Assembly: GCA_019633985.1 (NCBI GenBank)
Contig: JAHQWE010000011.1
Span: forward strand, 1 to 64,000
Direction of reading: 5' to 3'
Source: Acidiferrobacterales bacterium
Lineage (GTDB): Bacteria; Pseudomonadota; Gammaproteobacteria; Arenicellales; Poriferihabitantaceae
DNA length: 64,000 nt
Position numbers and translations under genes: made by a program. A model generated the notes under the pieces. That model saw only the letters and a program-made list of their open reading frames with translations. It ran no database searches and was not told the DNA's origin. Shown in pieces: positions 46,808 to 55,459 of this stretch; the stretch's first letter is position 1; each line of letters opens with the position of its first letter.

Positions 46808-48045
46808 CAGGCTTTCTCTGTCTCGGTGGCAATATTCACTCCTAGAGCTTCGGCGACGGCAAAAACATCTTTGTCGCCCCGACCACAGAGATTCATCAAG
46901 ATAGTTTTGTCTGAGCTCATTTTTGGAGCAATTTTGGCGACATGCGCTAAAGCATGAGAAGGCTCCAATGCTGGAATTATCCCTTCCGTTCGACAGCATA
47001 ACTGGAAGGCATCTAGCGCTTCGCTGTCGGTGACCGAGATATATTTCACTCTTCCGGTTTCATGCAACCAGGAGTGCTCGGGTCCGATACCAGGGTAATC
47101 CAGTCCAGCCGAGATGGAATGTGCGTCGATAATTTGGCCGTCGTCGTCCTGCAGTAGGTAAGTTCTGTTACCGTGCAACACGCCCGGCTGTCCGCCGGTT
47201 AGGGATGCCGCATGCTCGCCGGTATCGATGCCGTGCCCTGCGGCCTCCACACCAATAATTTCTACCGATTCATCGTCGAGGAATGGGTGGAACAAACCGA
47301 TCGCATTGGAGCCGCCTCCAATGCAAGCGATGATAGTGTCTGGCAGATTCTCCTCGCGTTTAAGAAACTCTTCTCGCGCTTCTAAGCCAATCACCGATTG
47401 GAAATCTCTCACCATCTCTGGGTAAGGGTGCGGGCCCGCTGCGGTACCGATAATGTAAAACGTGTCTTCCACATTCGCCACCCAATCACGTAGAGCATCA
47501 TTCATGGCGTCTTTCAGAGTGGCGGTGCCACTGGTAACAGGCACAATTTCCGCACCTAGCAGCTTCATCCTGAACACATTGGGTGCCTGACGCTCGATAT
47601 CCTTTGCACCCATGTATACCACGCACGGTAAGTCAAACAGCGCACAAACAGTCGCTGTTGCTACACCATGCTGACCCGCCCCGGTTTCCGCGATAATGCG
47701 TTTTTTGCCCATTCGTTTCGCAAGCAGAATCTGCCCAAGGGTATTGTTGATCTTATGGGCGCCCGTGTGGTTGAGCTCATCGCGTTTGAAGAATACTCTC
47801 GCTCCCCCCAATTCTTCGGTGAGCCGCTTAGCAAAATAAAGTGGACTTGGTCTACCGACATAATCCTTAGAAAAATAGGCTAGTTCTTCACGAAACTCTT
47901 CGTCATCCCGGTATTGGTAGTAAGCCTTCTCCACCTCCAATATCAGTGGCATCAGGGTTTCAGCCACATAACGACCGCCAAAGATGCCGAAATGCCCTTT
48001 GGCATCGGGTCCGGAGCGGTAAGATTCTAGTGCGGGACGGTTCAT
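46807..48045 (-). CDS. trpB: Tryptophan synthase beta subunit
   Basis: This 412-residue PLP enzyme has the Schiff-base Lys in HTGAHKINN, the phosphate-binding GGGSNAIG and ETGAGQHG. It joins indole and serine to make tryptophan. It is first in the trpBA operon and is divergent from metZ. A TATAAT -10 box on the minus strand at 48079-48084 lies about 35 bp before the start. The trpI/attenuator control known from Pseudomonas was not recognised here. Confidence 0.98.
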   Translation of the reverse strand: MNRPALESYRSGPDAKGHFGIFGGRYVAETLMPLILEVEKAYYQYRDDEEFREELAYFSKDYVGRPSPLYFAKRLTEELGGARVFFKRDELNHTGAHKINNTLGQILLAKRMGKKRIIAETGAGQHGVATATVCALFDLPCVVYMGAKDIERQAPNVFRMKLLGAEIVPVTSGTATLKDAMNDALRDWVANVEDTFYIIGTAAGPHPYPEMVRDFQSVIGLEAREEFLKREENLPDTIIACIGGGSNAIGLFHPFLDDESVEIIGVEAAGHGIDTGEHAASLTGGQPGVLHGNRTYLLQDDDGQIIDAHSISAGLDYPGIGPEHSWLHETGRVKYISVTDSEALDAFQLCCRTEGIIPALEPSHALAHVAKIAPKMSSDKTILMNLCGRGDKDVFAVAEALGVNIATETEKA

Positions 48046-48078
48046 ATGTTTTTGTGCTTTTGATCGCGTGGGCGGCAG

Positions 48079-48084
48079 ATTATA
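48079..48084 (-). promoter_or_regulatory. Consensus -10 box of trpBA
   Basis: On the minus strand TATAAT stands about 35 bp before the trpB ATG, giving a short leader of about 27 nt. The matching -35 region overlaps the metZ promoter TTGACA on the opposite strand, so the two divergent promoters share bases and may interfere. Confidence 0.5.
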
Positions 48085-48100
48085 CCTATCGGGTAGATTG

Positions 48101-48130
48101 TTGACATACTCTGAATGCCTCTAATATCAT
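48101..48130 (+). promoter_or_regulatory. Probable sigma-70 promoter of the metZ leader
   Basis: A perfect TTGACA (48101-48106) is followed after 18 bp by TATCAT (48125-48130); an alternative TAATAT begins after 15 bp. Transcription would start near 48137, giving a leader of about 180 nt before metZ that contains the structured RNA. Confidence 0.55.
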
Positions 48131-48180
48131 CGGGTTTGCGCCGATTTGAGTTTCAGCTTGCGGGCGCGTTAGAAATACGG

Positions 48181-48268
48181 CTAAAGAGAACACCGGCAAC
48201 CTGCCTGTGCGAAGCGATGGGCTTCAACTCCTTTAGTTCGTAAAGGGGTGCACAAGGCGGGTTTTTTT
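48181..48268 (+). ncRNA. Structured leader RNA with intrinsic terminator upstream of metZ
   Basis: A compact three-way junction can be drawn. The closing stem is CCTGCC-TGTGC (48200-48210) with GCACA, a bulged A, and GGCGGG (48250-48261). It encloses hairpin GAAGC/GCTTC (48211-48225) and hairpin ACTCCTTTA/TAAAGGGGT (48227-48249). The closing stem is followed directly by seven T, so the whole fold acts as a terminator. An upstream CTAAAGAG (48181-48188) can instead pair with CTCCTTTAG (48228-48236) and would break the second hairpin, which looks like an antiterminator switch. metZ starts about 50 nt later. The class was not recognised; SAM-riboswitch-like CCGGCAACC is present but the SAM-I fold was not found. 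Confidence 0.6.
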
Positions 48269-48317
48269 ATGCCCGCTCTGTATTTCCTCGAATTGAATCA
48301 CTGACAAGGTAAATACA

Positions 48318-49538
48318 TTGAGTAGAGTTAGTCATGGGTGTAGTTTGAGCACTGATGCCAATCTGGTATCCCCAGATTATGCAATGGAAACAAGGGCGGT
48401 TCGCAGTGGTCAGCTCCGCACGGCGGAAGGCGAACACAGCGAACCAATATTCGTAACATCGAGCTTCATTTTTTCTAGTGCCAGGGAAGCCGCTGCTAGA
48501 TTTAGTGGTGATGAAGACGGCAATATCTATTCACGATTCACCAATCCTACTGTGCACGGTTTCGAGCGCAGGTTGGGGGCCATGGAGGGTGCAGAATTCT
48601 GTATCGCCACCAGCTCTGGTATGGCGGCAATTACCGGCTTAGTGCTCAGTAACCTGAGACCTGGAGACCATATTATTGCTTCTTGGGAGATGTTTGGTTC
48701 TACGGTCTCATTGTTCAGCAAGGTATTCGACCAATTCGATATCAAATTAACCCTGGTGCCTGTCGCAAATACTGAAGCCTGGAAGAGTGCGATTCGACCA
48801 GAAACCAGAATGTTATTTCTCGAAACACCTTCCAATCCGCTTTGTGAGATTGCCGATATCGGTGCGTTGGCCGATATCGCCCGGGAGCAACAGGCCTTGC
48901 TCGTTGTAGATAACTGTTTTTGTACCCCGGTTCTGCAGCAGCCACTGGCGCTGGGTGCGGATGTGGTGATACACACTGCCACTAAGTATATCGATGGCCA
49001 GGGGCGCTGCGTCGGTGGTGCAATGCTGACCAATGACGAATCAATCCACGACGCATTTTTCGCCATGTTACGCACCACCGGGCCCACTATGAGCCCTTTC
49101 AATGCCTGGGTCTTTCTGAAAGGCCTGGAAACCCTACCGCTGCGGATGGCGCAACATTGTAAAAACGCCAGTGATATTGCGTTCTGGCTACTCGAACAAG
49201 ACAAGATAGATCAAGTGTTTTATCCTGGTCTGCCAGGGCATCCTGGGCACAGCCTGGCGAAACGACAGCAGTCTGATTTCGGCGGTGTGGTATCTTTCAA
49301 AATCAAGGGGGACCAAGAAGCGGCTTGGGAACTAATCGATGCCACCAGAATGCTTTCGATCACAGCGAATCTTGGAGATGCCCGCACAACCATCACGCAT
49401 CCAGCTACCACCACCCACGCGCGAGTTACTGCTGATCAACGAAAGCGCGCTGGAGTAGGGCCCAATTTGATTCGAATTTCCGCTGGACTGGAAGACTCTG
49501 GTGACATTATTGAAGACCTTGCTCGCGGATTGAAATGA
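48318..49538 (+). CDS. metZ: O-succinylhomoserine sulfhydrylase
   Basis: This 406-residue Cys/Met-metabolism PLP enzyme has the cofactor Lys in VIHTATKYIDGQGR, an N-terminal TRAVRSGQLRTAEGEHSEPIFVTSSF typical of MetZ, and SRFTNPTVHGFERRLGAMEG. It adds sulfide to O-succinylhomoserine to make homocysteine directly. The start is TTG with an AAGG ribosome-binding site 8 bp upstream; no ATG fits until residue 23, inside the conserved region. It is divergent from trpBA and preceded by a structured leader. Confidence 0.93.
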   Translation: MSRVSHGCSLSTDANLVSPDYAMETRAVRSGQLRTAEGEHSEPIFVTSSFIFSSAREAAARFSGDEDGNIYSRFTNPTVHGFERRLGAMEGAEFCIATSSGMAAITGLVLSNLRPGDHIIASWEMFGSTVSLFSKVFDQFDIKLTLVPVANTEAWKSAIRPETRMLFLETPSNPLCEIADIGALADIAREQQALLVVDNCFCTPVLQQPLALGADVVIHTATKYIDGQGRCVGGAMLTNDESIHDAFFAMLRTTGPTMSPFNAWVFLKGLETLPLRMAQHCKNASDIAFWLLEQDKIDQVFYPGLPGHPGHSLAKRQQSDFGGVVSFKIKGDQEAAWELIDATRMLSITANLGDARTTITHPATTTHARVTADQRKRAGVGPNLIRISAGLEDSGDIIEDLARGLK

Positions 49539-49674
49539 CCGTTGCTCCAGTAGCCAGCAGAGCTTCGCTGGCTTGGCGGCAGGTTGCAATGGCCTCAAAC
49601 CCCTTTAGGACATACTGACGGCAGAGTTCCAGTCCGATGCCGCGATTGGTTCTGGTGATAAGAATTCGGTTCAC
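49507..49674 (-). pseudogene. N-terminal remnant of a short-chain dehydrogenase/reductase (SDR)
   Basis: A 55-codon minus-strand frame reads NRILITRTNRGIGLELCRQY followed by FEAIATCRQASEALLATGATVIS, clearly the first beta-alpha-beta unit of an SDR. The cofactor motif TGxxxGIG reads TRTNRGIG, so its first Gly is lost. The frame then stops inside the 3' end of metZ and no further SDR sequence follows. In Pseudomonas aeruginosa, as I recall, an SDR gene lies next to metZ, so this is probably the decayed descendant of an ancestral neighbour. Confidence 0.7.
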
Positions 49675-49802
49675 AGTGGGAAGTTCGCGATTTTTCCGAT
49701 TGTATGACAGGATGAGGCTGATTTAGTCGCTGGTGAGTTTGACGGGATGGCGGAGTCAATTTATAGTTCCCCTCCCTAACTGAGGTGATACCCTGAAAAG
49801 TC

Positions 49803-50003
49803 ATGGAGCAGTCCATTGAAAAACTGGAGAGGCGCGTCTCTGAGCTCATCAAACTGGCGGAGTCCATGAATCGAGACAATGAAATCTTGCGAAACGATCA
49901 ACGCATGTTAAGACAAGAGTTCAAAGCCCTTCAGGAAAAGAATAAAATTGCGCGTGGTCGGGTGGAGCAGATTGTGGCGAGACTCAAATCGCTAGAAGCT
50001 TAA
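49803..50003 (+). CDS. ZapB-like coiled-coil protein (TIGR02449 type) upstream of zapA
   Basis: This 66-residue protein is almost entirely one coiled coil (SIEKLERRVSELIKLAESMNRDNEILRNDQRMLRQEF, then a second heptad run to the end). Small proteins of this kind are conserved directly upstream of zapA in gammaproteobacteria and resemble ZapB, a Z-ring factor. It ends 70 bp before zapA on the same strand. The function is inferred from context and structure. Confidence 0.85.
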   Translation: MEQSIEKLERRVSELIKLAESMNRDNEILRNDQRMLRQEFKALQEKNKIARGRVEQIVARLKSLEA

Positions 50004-50072
50004 TCATACTGACTGCGCCTCACCAACCCATTGAAACACTGATTATCAACCCGATTTCTAATCTCTTGATTT

Positions 50073-50384
50073 ATGTCCGCAAATAAAAAAAGCGTTAAGG
50101 TCAATATCATGCAACGTGAATTTACGATCGCATGCACCGATGAAGAAGCGTCGGGAGTGATGAGAGCGGCGGAGTATTTGGACAATCAAATGCGCCAAAT
50201 CGTTGAAAACAATCAGGCCCTTGGGGCTGATCGATGCGCCATCATGGCAGCATTGAATATCAGTCACGAGCTTCTCGAAGCGCGAGAGAATATCGGCGAA
50301 GATAGTGACGTGAGTGATCGCCTTGAAAAGCTGCATGACCAGATTGATGATGCGATGGGGGCAATACGCCAAGTCGCTATTTAG
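50073..50384 (+). CDS. zapA: Cell division protein ZapA
   Basis: This 103-residue ZapA has the N-terminal VKVNIMQREFTIACTDEEASGVMRAAEYLDNQMRQI and a central MAALNISHELLEA followed by a C-terminal coiled coil. It promotes FtsZ filament bundling at the Z ring. As in most gammaproteobacteria, the 6S RNA gene follows on the same strand. The start is ATG at 50073. Confidence 0.95.
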   Translation: MSANKKSVKVNIMQREFTIACTDEEASGVMRAAEYLDNQMRQIVENNQALGADRCAIMAALNISHELLEARENIGEDSDVSDRLEKLHDQIDDAMGAIRQVAI

Positions 50385-50495
50385 ATCGCGGTCTCTGCCA
50401 CGAGTTTTGAATTCACACTCTGGTGCAGACCACAGTCGGAAACAAATTTCAAGCTACGAAAAGTGGCATGCAGTCTGATAAACTCCCACACGCGT

Positions 50496-50672
50496 TGCCT
50501 GCAGTACTCGAGGTGTTCTCCGAATCCCTTAGAACCTAATATACAATTTCGGGTGCTTCTATGGACGGCGGGCGTGTATGAACACGGTGCAAACCGGTGG
50601 GAATCCCGAAGCTGTCTTTTGTGCCCACTTGAACCTTCCGGTTCAAGGTAAAGCGAACACACGATACAGGTG
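50496..50672 (+). ncRNA. ssrS: 6S RNA
   Basis: The region just after zapA folds like 6S RNA. A long closing stem begins with CCTG (50498) and includes GTGTTC (50513-50518) pairing with GAACAC (50655-50660). Near the 3' side is the characteristic hairpin CTTGAACC-TTCC-GGTTCAAG (about 50628-50647). Between them is a long imperfectly paired region that mimics an open promoter. 6S RNA binds sigma-70 RNA polymerase in stationary phase. A possible extended -10 (TGATAAACT) at 50476-50484 precedes it. Synteny with zapA and, further on, ygfA supports the call. The ends are approximate. Confidence 0.88.
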
Positions 50673-50696
50673 GGTAACGCAACTAACTTTTCCAGG

Positions 50697-50710
50697 CGTG
50701 GACATCCACG
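50697..50710 (+). terminator. Hairpin after 6S RNA, possible weak terminator
   Basis: CGTGG-ACAT-CCACG forms a 5-bp hairpin about 25 nt after the 6S RNA end, followed only by TTTGG. It may mark the end of the zapA-ssrS transcript or of a precursor, but the T-run is too short to be confident. Confidence 0.35.
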
Positions 50711-50783
50711 TTTGGTCTAAATGTCAGGTAAAAATGGGTCTTAAAATTAGATCTAAGTGTTCTGAATTTCACAGCGATATTCC

Positions 50784-51746
50784 CTAAAACAGGAAATCGG
50801 CGAGGGCTTTTAGAGAGTCCTCTGCTTCGGGTATCTCTTCATAGCACTCAAAAACATGGCAGAGATCTGGGTAAATCCTCAGCGCAGTATCGACTCCCGC
50901 CTGAGACAAACGCTGCGCCAATCGGATTGCCTGCGGCATGAGAATATCCCGAGTTGCGGTGCTTATCATGGTCGGCGGAAATTTTGGATCGAATGCGCCG
51001 TAAAGAGGAGAAATTTCTGGCGTGTTTAACCGATGACGCGGCGCATAATGCATTGCGTAGTGGTCGAGATCATCGCGATGGAGAGTCGGATCCGAGGGAA
51101 AGTTCATCCCATTGTTTTTCAGCTGTTGCTGCCATGGGGTCAGATCGCACCAAGGTGACAGCAACGCGACACGTGACGGCATTGTGAGGTTGTCTTTTCT
51201 AGCTCGCTGAAGCGTAGATAACGCTAAATTTCCCCCCGCTGATTCTCCTGCAATAGCAATTTCGCAAGGGTCAATTTGTCGGAGCAATGATAGGTAAACT
51301 TGAAAGCCATCGTTGGTCGCAGCAGGGTAGGGGTATTCCGGTGCAAGCCGATACTGAGGTGCGATCACTCTAGCGCCTGTGAATGCGCAAAGCACGGCGC
51401 TGATGCACATATCATCTTCCGCACCGCCGTAAACATATCCTCCTCCAAAAAAATACAGCAGCGTGTGAGCAGAAAACGTCGTGGCTTGTTTGGGTAACAA
51501 TTCCAAACAGGGAATGCCCCCTACTTCGATCCATTTGCTCGTCACATTGTGTTTGCTTGCGGCACGGTTCGCCCGTGGTAAATATTCTGCATGTCCCTGG
51601 TCACGAATTTTGGCAACTGCATCCGCGTTTATCAGTTGTGGTGTGACTTCAGGGCGCATCGACATAAATCGCTTTCCTTCTTCCGAAACAGCATCTTTAA
51701 CTGTTCTACCCGGATCGAACTTACGCATTGCGTCTAGGCAGGTCAT
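50784..51746 (-). CDS. Alpha/beta-hydrolase esterase (hormone-sensitive lipase family)
   Basis: This 320-residue HSL-family hydrolase has FFGGGYVYGG (oxyanion motif, with Phe where HGGG has His), catalytic Ser in GESAGGN, Asp in STATRDIL and His in DLCHVFECY. Such enzymes hydrolyse short-chain esters. The ATG at 51746, 8 bp after the amidase stop, is chosen over an 81-codon longer frame that would overlap the amidase gene. The esterase-amidase pair forms an operon facing against zapA-ssrS, lying between ssrS and ygfA. The substrate is unknown. Confidence 0.88.
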   Translation of the reverse strand: MTCLDAMRKFDPGRTVKDAVSEEGKRFMSMRPEVTPQLINADAVAKIRDQGHAEYLPRANRAASKHNVTSKWIEVGGIPCLELLPKQATTFSAHTLLYFFGGGYVYGGAEDDMCISAVLCAFTGARVIAPQYRLAPEYPYPAATNDGFQVYLSLLRQIDPCEIAIAGESAGGNLALSTLQRARKDNLTMPSRVALLSPWCDLTPWQQQLKNNGMNFPSDPTLHRDDLDHYAMHYAPRHRLNTPEISPLYGAFDPKFPPTMISTATRDILMPQAIRLAQRLSQAGVDTALRIYPDLCHVFECYEEIPEAEDSLKALADFLF

Positions 51747-51753
51747 GTTAGCT

Positions 51754-53187
51754 TTAACTGGCCCAAGTCGGCGGACGCCTGCATTGCCAATCCAGTAACG
51801 GTTCAAGCTCAGCGGCCAGTTGCAAAACAATATGATCCTGAAGCGCGTGTCCCGCCAGCTGCACACTAGACGGCATTTCGTCATCCGGTAAAAAAACAGG
51901 TAGCGCAGCTGCAGGTTGCCCCGTGATATTACAAAAGCTGGAAAAAGCAGCAAAATCCCAGCCCTGCTTGGTCCATGTTTCATAATCAAAATTTTCAGTT
52001 CGGCTATCGAAGCTGCCGACCGCTACAGGATCGCTGGAAAGTGCAGGCGTGAGAAGAATATCGAACTCCGCCATGGACTGCATCAGTATGCGACTGCACT
52101 CATGGGCTTTTTGCCTTGCCAGGTAATAATCCATCGGATGCATTTTTGATACTTTTTGACGCACCAAGTGGGTAAGTGCTTCCAGTTCATGACGGGCGGG
52201 TTCGCGCCCTGTAAGCTGGATTTGTTGCCTCAGTTCATACGCGATGTCGAACATCCAAAGAACATCAAACCACTCGCCAAAATCTGTATTTGAAGGAAAC
52301 CGATAGTCGATGAGTTCATGACCATTATTTGCGAGTAAATCAGAAACATGCTGCACCGTATTTTGCTGTCGGACCGGAGTTTGGCCTCCTATCGGCGTGG
52401 TTGTACATACGCCAATTTTAAGAGATTGACGGTGATGCAAAGTATCCAGATAACTCTGAACGGGCTTGTGTTGTGGATAACGCGCTCCCAATATCGGTTG
52501 CGCTGTGATATCCAATGACGCCGCAGAATCGCGTACTGTTCTGGAGATTACATGGTCGGAATTGAGACCCCCCGATAGCTCAGGTTGCGTTGAGTTTGTG
52601 GGGCTTAGGCCTGACGTTGGTTTCAATCCAAAAACTCCACAGCATGCCGAGGGAATGCGGATGGAGCCACCGAGGTCGGTGGCATGAGCTAGAGGAACCA
52701 TCCCGCTGGCGACCGCCGCCGCGGCACCGCCGCTGCTCCCCCCAGTTGTAGCATGATGCGCCCAGGGATTGCGGGTCGGTCCTCGAAAGCTGGGTTCACA
52801 AACGAAGTCGCCAGCAAACTCAGGTGTATTTGACTTACCTAAAAACCAGACACCGGCCTGGCGCCAACGTCGAACAATTTCGCTGTCCGATTTAGGTAGC
52901 GCATTTTCAAAGTACCTGCAGGAAAAAGTTGTCGGCATGTCCTTACTAAATACGTTGGCATCTTTTAGCAGGAAAGGTGCGCCGGAGATGGGGCTTGCAT
53001 TGATATCGATCTGACTCAGTGCGTACTGTACGTCTGGATTATGAATGGTCACGGCATTGAGAACCGGGTTTAGTGTTTCAAGAGCGTGACATGCCAAAAC
53101 ACAAACTTCCTCCAGTTTAATTTCTCCCAAGCGCAATTGCTGGTTCAGGGAGATGGCGTCGTGTGTAACGTATTCGTCTAAGGTCAT
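51754..53187 (-). CDS. Amidase signature family hydrolase
   Basis: This amidase of about 477 residues has the catalytic triad: Lys in PFLLKDAN, cis-Ser in GGSSGGAAAAVASG and Ser in DLGGSIRIPS. It hydrolyses amides, and fatty amide or aryl amide substrates are possible. The start at 53187 is chosen because conserved sequence begins there (TLDEYVTHDAISL). An upstream ATG at 53268 would add 27 residues. The esterase gene starts 8 bp after its stop, so the two probably work on related substrates. Confidence 0.9.
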   Translation of the reverse strand: MTLDEYVTHDAISLNQQLRLGEIKLEEVCVLACHALETLNPVLNAVTIHNPDVQYALSQIDINASPISGAPFLLKDANVFSKDMPTTFSCRYFENALPKSDSEIVRRWRQAGVWFLGKSNTPEFAGDFVCEPSFRGPTRNPWAHHATTGGSSGGAAAAVASGMVPLAHATDLGGSIRIPSACCGVFGLKPTSGLSPTNSTQPELSGGLNSDHVISRTVRDSAASLDITAQPILGARYPQHKPVQSYLDTLHHRQSLKIGVCTTTPIGGQTPVRQQNTVQHVSDLLANNGHELIDYRFPSNTDFGEWFDVLWMFDIAYELRQQIQLTGREPARHELEALTHLVRQKVSKMHPMDYYLARQKAHECSRILMQSMAEFDILLTPALSSDPVAVGSFDSRTENFDYETWTKQGWDFAAFSSFCNITGQPAAALPVFLPDDEMPSSVQLAGHALQDHIVLQLAAELEPLLDWQCRRPPTWAS

Positions 53188-53462
53188 TGGAAAATGGCGT
53201 TTTAGCGTGGGAGCTAATTTTGATACACTCAGGGTACTAAAAATGACCTTAAAAATGCAGTATGGCATCCTCTAAATGGCGCGCAAAAATATCAGTGTCA
53301 GCGTCCTGGAATTTGCCTGGCAGCTAGCACGAGCGGTCGATCAGGTTTTTCGAGATCTTTTCACAATACAGCGAAAGGTTAGCTGTGAAACCGATCTAAC
53401 CCAGTCGAACAACTTCTCAAAACACGGCCACACTTCTCTTATATTTGGAGCACGTTTCTGCC

Positions 53463-54068
53463 ATGCAGACTACCGATAAAACCATATTGCGCAAGTCTTT
53501 GCGCGCTAAGCGTCGTGCTTTGAGCAATGCAGAGCAGAGTGCAGCAGCAGATGGGTTGCTACAACAGCTTCTTACTATTGAACCGTTTTTGAATAGCCAA
53601 AAAGTGGCCATGTATTTGGCCAATGATGGCGAAATCGCGCCATCTACAGTGATGTCCTGGATGCACGCGCAAAAGAAACAACCATTCTTGCCTCTGGTAC
53701 GACAACACAATGGCCGGAATACGTTGGTTTTTGCTGAAGCGAAAAAAAATATTCGCTATGTCGAAAACCGGTATGGGATTTCAGAACCAGTTGTCGACGA
53801 AGCCGATCTTTTGCAACCAGAGAACTTGGATATGGTGTTGTTACCTTTGGTCGGGTTCGACCAGTCAGGAAACCGCATCGGTATGGGAGGTGGTTTTTAC
53901 GATACGACCTTCGAGTTTCTACACGGGATTGCGCCGGAGCATCGAAAACCGGTTTTGATCGGTTTAGCGCATGAGTGCCAAAAGGTAGAAAAAATTGAAG
54001 CGGAGAGCTGGGATATACCACTGAATATCGTGGTGACAGATCAACACGTACATCAGCTAAGTCGATGA
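53463..54068 (+). CDS. ygfA: 5-formyltetrahydrofolate cyclo-ligase
   Basis: This 201-residue protein has the family motifs LRKSLRAKRRAL, VAMYLANDGEIAPSTVM, LLPLVGFDQSGNRIGMGGGFYDTTFEFL. It converts 5-formyl-THF to 5,10-methenyl-THF with ATP. The gene is normally directly after 6S RNA; here two minus-strand genes stand between. The ATG at 53463 gives the better start than a TTG 18 bp earlier. It overlaps the ymdB start by 4 bp. Confidence 0.93.
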   Translation: MQTTDKTILRKSLRAKRRALSNAEQSAAADGLLQQLLTIEPFLNSQKVAMYLANDGEIAPSTVMSWMHAQKKQPFLPLVRQHNGRNTLVFAEAKKNIRYVENRYGISEPVVDEADLLQPENLDMVLLPLVGFDQSGNRIGMGGGFYDTTFEFLHGIAPEHRKPVLIGLAHECQKVEKIEAESWDIPLNIVVTDQHVHQLSR

Positions 54069-54847
54069 AAATATTAATCATTGGCGATGTTGTGGCGAGA
54101 CCCGGCCGACGTGTGCTGATTGATCATCTGGATGAGTTACGTGATGATACTGGCGCAGATTTTACGATCGTGAATATAGAGAATGCGGCGGGTGGTTTTG
54201 GCATAACTGAAAAAATATTCCATGAATTCCTGGCATTGGGTATCGACGTGATGACCTCGGGGAATCATGTCTGGGACAAGCGAGAAGCATTGGAGTTTAT
54301 TCAGCATCAGCCAAACTTATTGCGTCCGCATAATTATCCTCTTGGCACACCAGGTTCTGGTTGGGTCGTGGTGGAATCCTGCGGAGTGAAAGTTGGCGTT
54401 CTCAATGTGATGGGGCAGGCGTTTATGCATCCCGTCCTTGATTCGCCATTCGAAAGTGTGGAGGGAGTGCTTAAGGAACTGGGCAAAGAGGTGGATGTGA
54501 TTGTGGTCGATTTTCATGCAGAAACAACCAGCGAGAAGGTCGCGATGGGGTGGCATTTAGATGGTCGCGTTGCTGCGGTGGTGGGTACCCACACGCATAT
54601 TCCAACCGCCGACGAGCGTGTTCTACCTCAAGGAACGGCGTATATCACCGATCTTGGCATGACCGGCTGTTATGATTCCGTTATCGGTAGCGATACAACC
54701 TCAGTGGTAAACCGGATGGTTCACAAAATTCAGTCACGTCTCGAGCCTGCGACGGGGCCAGGGTCTTTATGTGGAGTGGTCGTTGACGTAGATACGACCT
54801 CAGGACGAGCTACTTCTATCGAACGGGTACGTGTTGAGCAGAGATGA
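54065..54847 (+). CDS. ymdB: YmdB-family metallophosphoesterase
   Basis: This 260-residue calcineurin-like phosphoesterase starts with MKILIIGDVVARPGRRVL and has IENAAGGFGIT, MTSGNHVWDKRE, VDFHAETTSEK and VGTHTHIPTADERVLP, the TIGR00282/YmdB set of metal ligands. Bacillus YmdB is a 2',3'-cyclic nucleotide phosphodiesterase affecting motility and biofilm choice. The ygfA-ymdB pair is translationally coupled (ATGA). The role in this organism is not known. Confidence 0.92.
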   Translation: MKILIIGDVVARPGRRVLIDHLDELRDDTGADFTIVNIENAAGGFGITEKIFHEFLALGIDVMTSGNHVWDKREALEFIQHQPNLLRPHNYPLGTPGSGWVVVESCGVKVGVLNVMGQAFMHPVLDSPFESVEGVLKELGKEVDVIVVDFHAETTSEKVAMGWHLDGRVAAVVGTHTHIPTADERVLPQGTAYITDLGMTGCYDSVIGSDTTSVVNRMVHKIQSRLEPATGPGSLCGVVVDVDTTSGRATSIERVRVEQR

Positions 54848-54902
54848 GAGCAATTAATGCGTCAATCGTAGGTGGCAACACTAAGTAGAATGGATAAATG
54901 AC

Positions 54903-55355
54903 ATGCAATACTGGTTAATGAAAAGCGAACCTGATGCGTTTTCGATCGATGATTTAAAGGCGGTGAAGGTAGAACCATGGGACGGCATTCGCAACTACCA
55001 GGCACGCAACTTTATGCGCGATCAGATGCGAGTTGGGGACAAGGTGTTTTTCTACCACTCGAGTTGCGCTGAACCTGGCATCGTTGGCATTATGCGGGTT
55101 CACAGTAAGGCGTATCCCGACCACACCGCGTTTGATCCATCTGAGAAGTACTTTGACGCTAAGAGTGACCCTGAAAGCCCTCGATGGATGATGGTTGATG
55201 TGAAGTTTAGTCGTAAACTAAAAAATCCAGTGACGCTGGCAGAGCTGAAACGTCATCCAGAGCTGCAAGATATGAAATTGCTTCAAAAGGGGAACCGTCT
55301 GTCAATTATGCCGGTCGAAGAAAAACACTGGAAATTTATCGAAAGTCTGCTTTAA
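54903..55355 (+). CDS. EVE domain protein
   Basis: This 150-residue protein is a single EVE (PUA-like) domain: YWLMKSEPDAFSIDDL, WDGIRNYQARNFMRD, VGDKVFFYHSSC, GIVGIMRV and the aromatic-rich ending. EVE proteins bind modified bases, in DNA or RNA, and often relate to restriction or tRNA modification. It is monocistronic by spacing. Its target is unknown. Confidence 0.92.
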   Translation: MQYWLMKSEPDAFSIDDLKAVKVEPWDGIRNYQARNFMRDQMRVGDKVFFYHSSCAEPGIVGIMRVHSKAYPDHTAFDPSEKYFDAKSDPESPRWMMVDVKFSRKLKNPVTLAELKRHPELQDMKLLQKGNRLSIMPVEEKHWKFIESLL

Positions 55356-55459
55356 AACTCAGAAATTTCTTAGAAAAATATTGCGCAATGAGGGAAGCCT
55401 TTAAATCCTTTTGCTTTGATACTGGCTTCCATGGACTAAATCAAACTCTGAAGATAAAA

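Noticed and set aside
48181-48268. SAM-I or SAM-IV riboswitch identity for the metZ leader
   Set aside because: A CCGGCAACC block is present, but the P2 kink-turn and the GATGAAGCC core are missing where they should be, so no class is assigned.
50460-50790. Small plus-strand frames of about 60-70 codons after zapA
   Set aside because: They lie across the 6S RNA and have no coding character.
53276-53479. 67-codon plus-strand frame between the amidase gene and ygfA
   Set aside because: It has no recognisable composition or homology, overlaps the ygfA start in another frame and fills a divergent promoter region.
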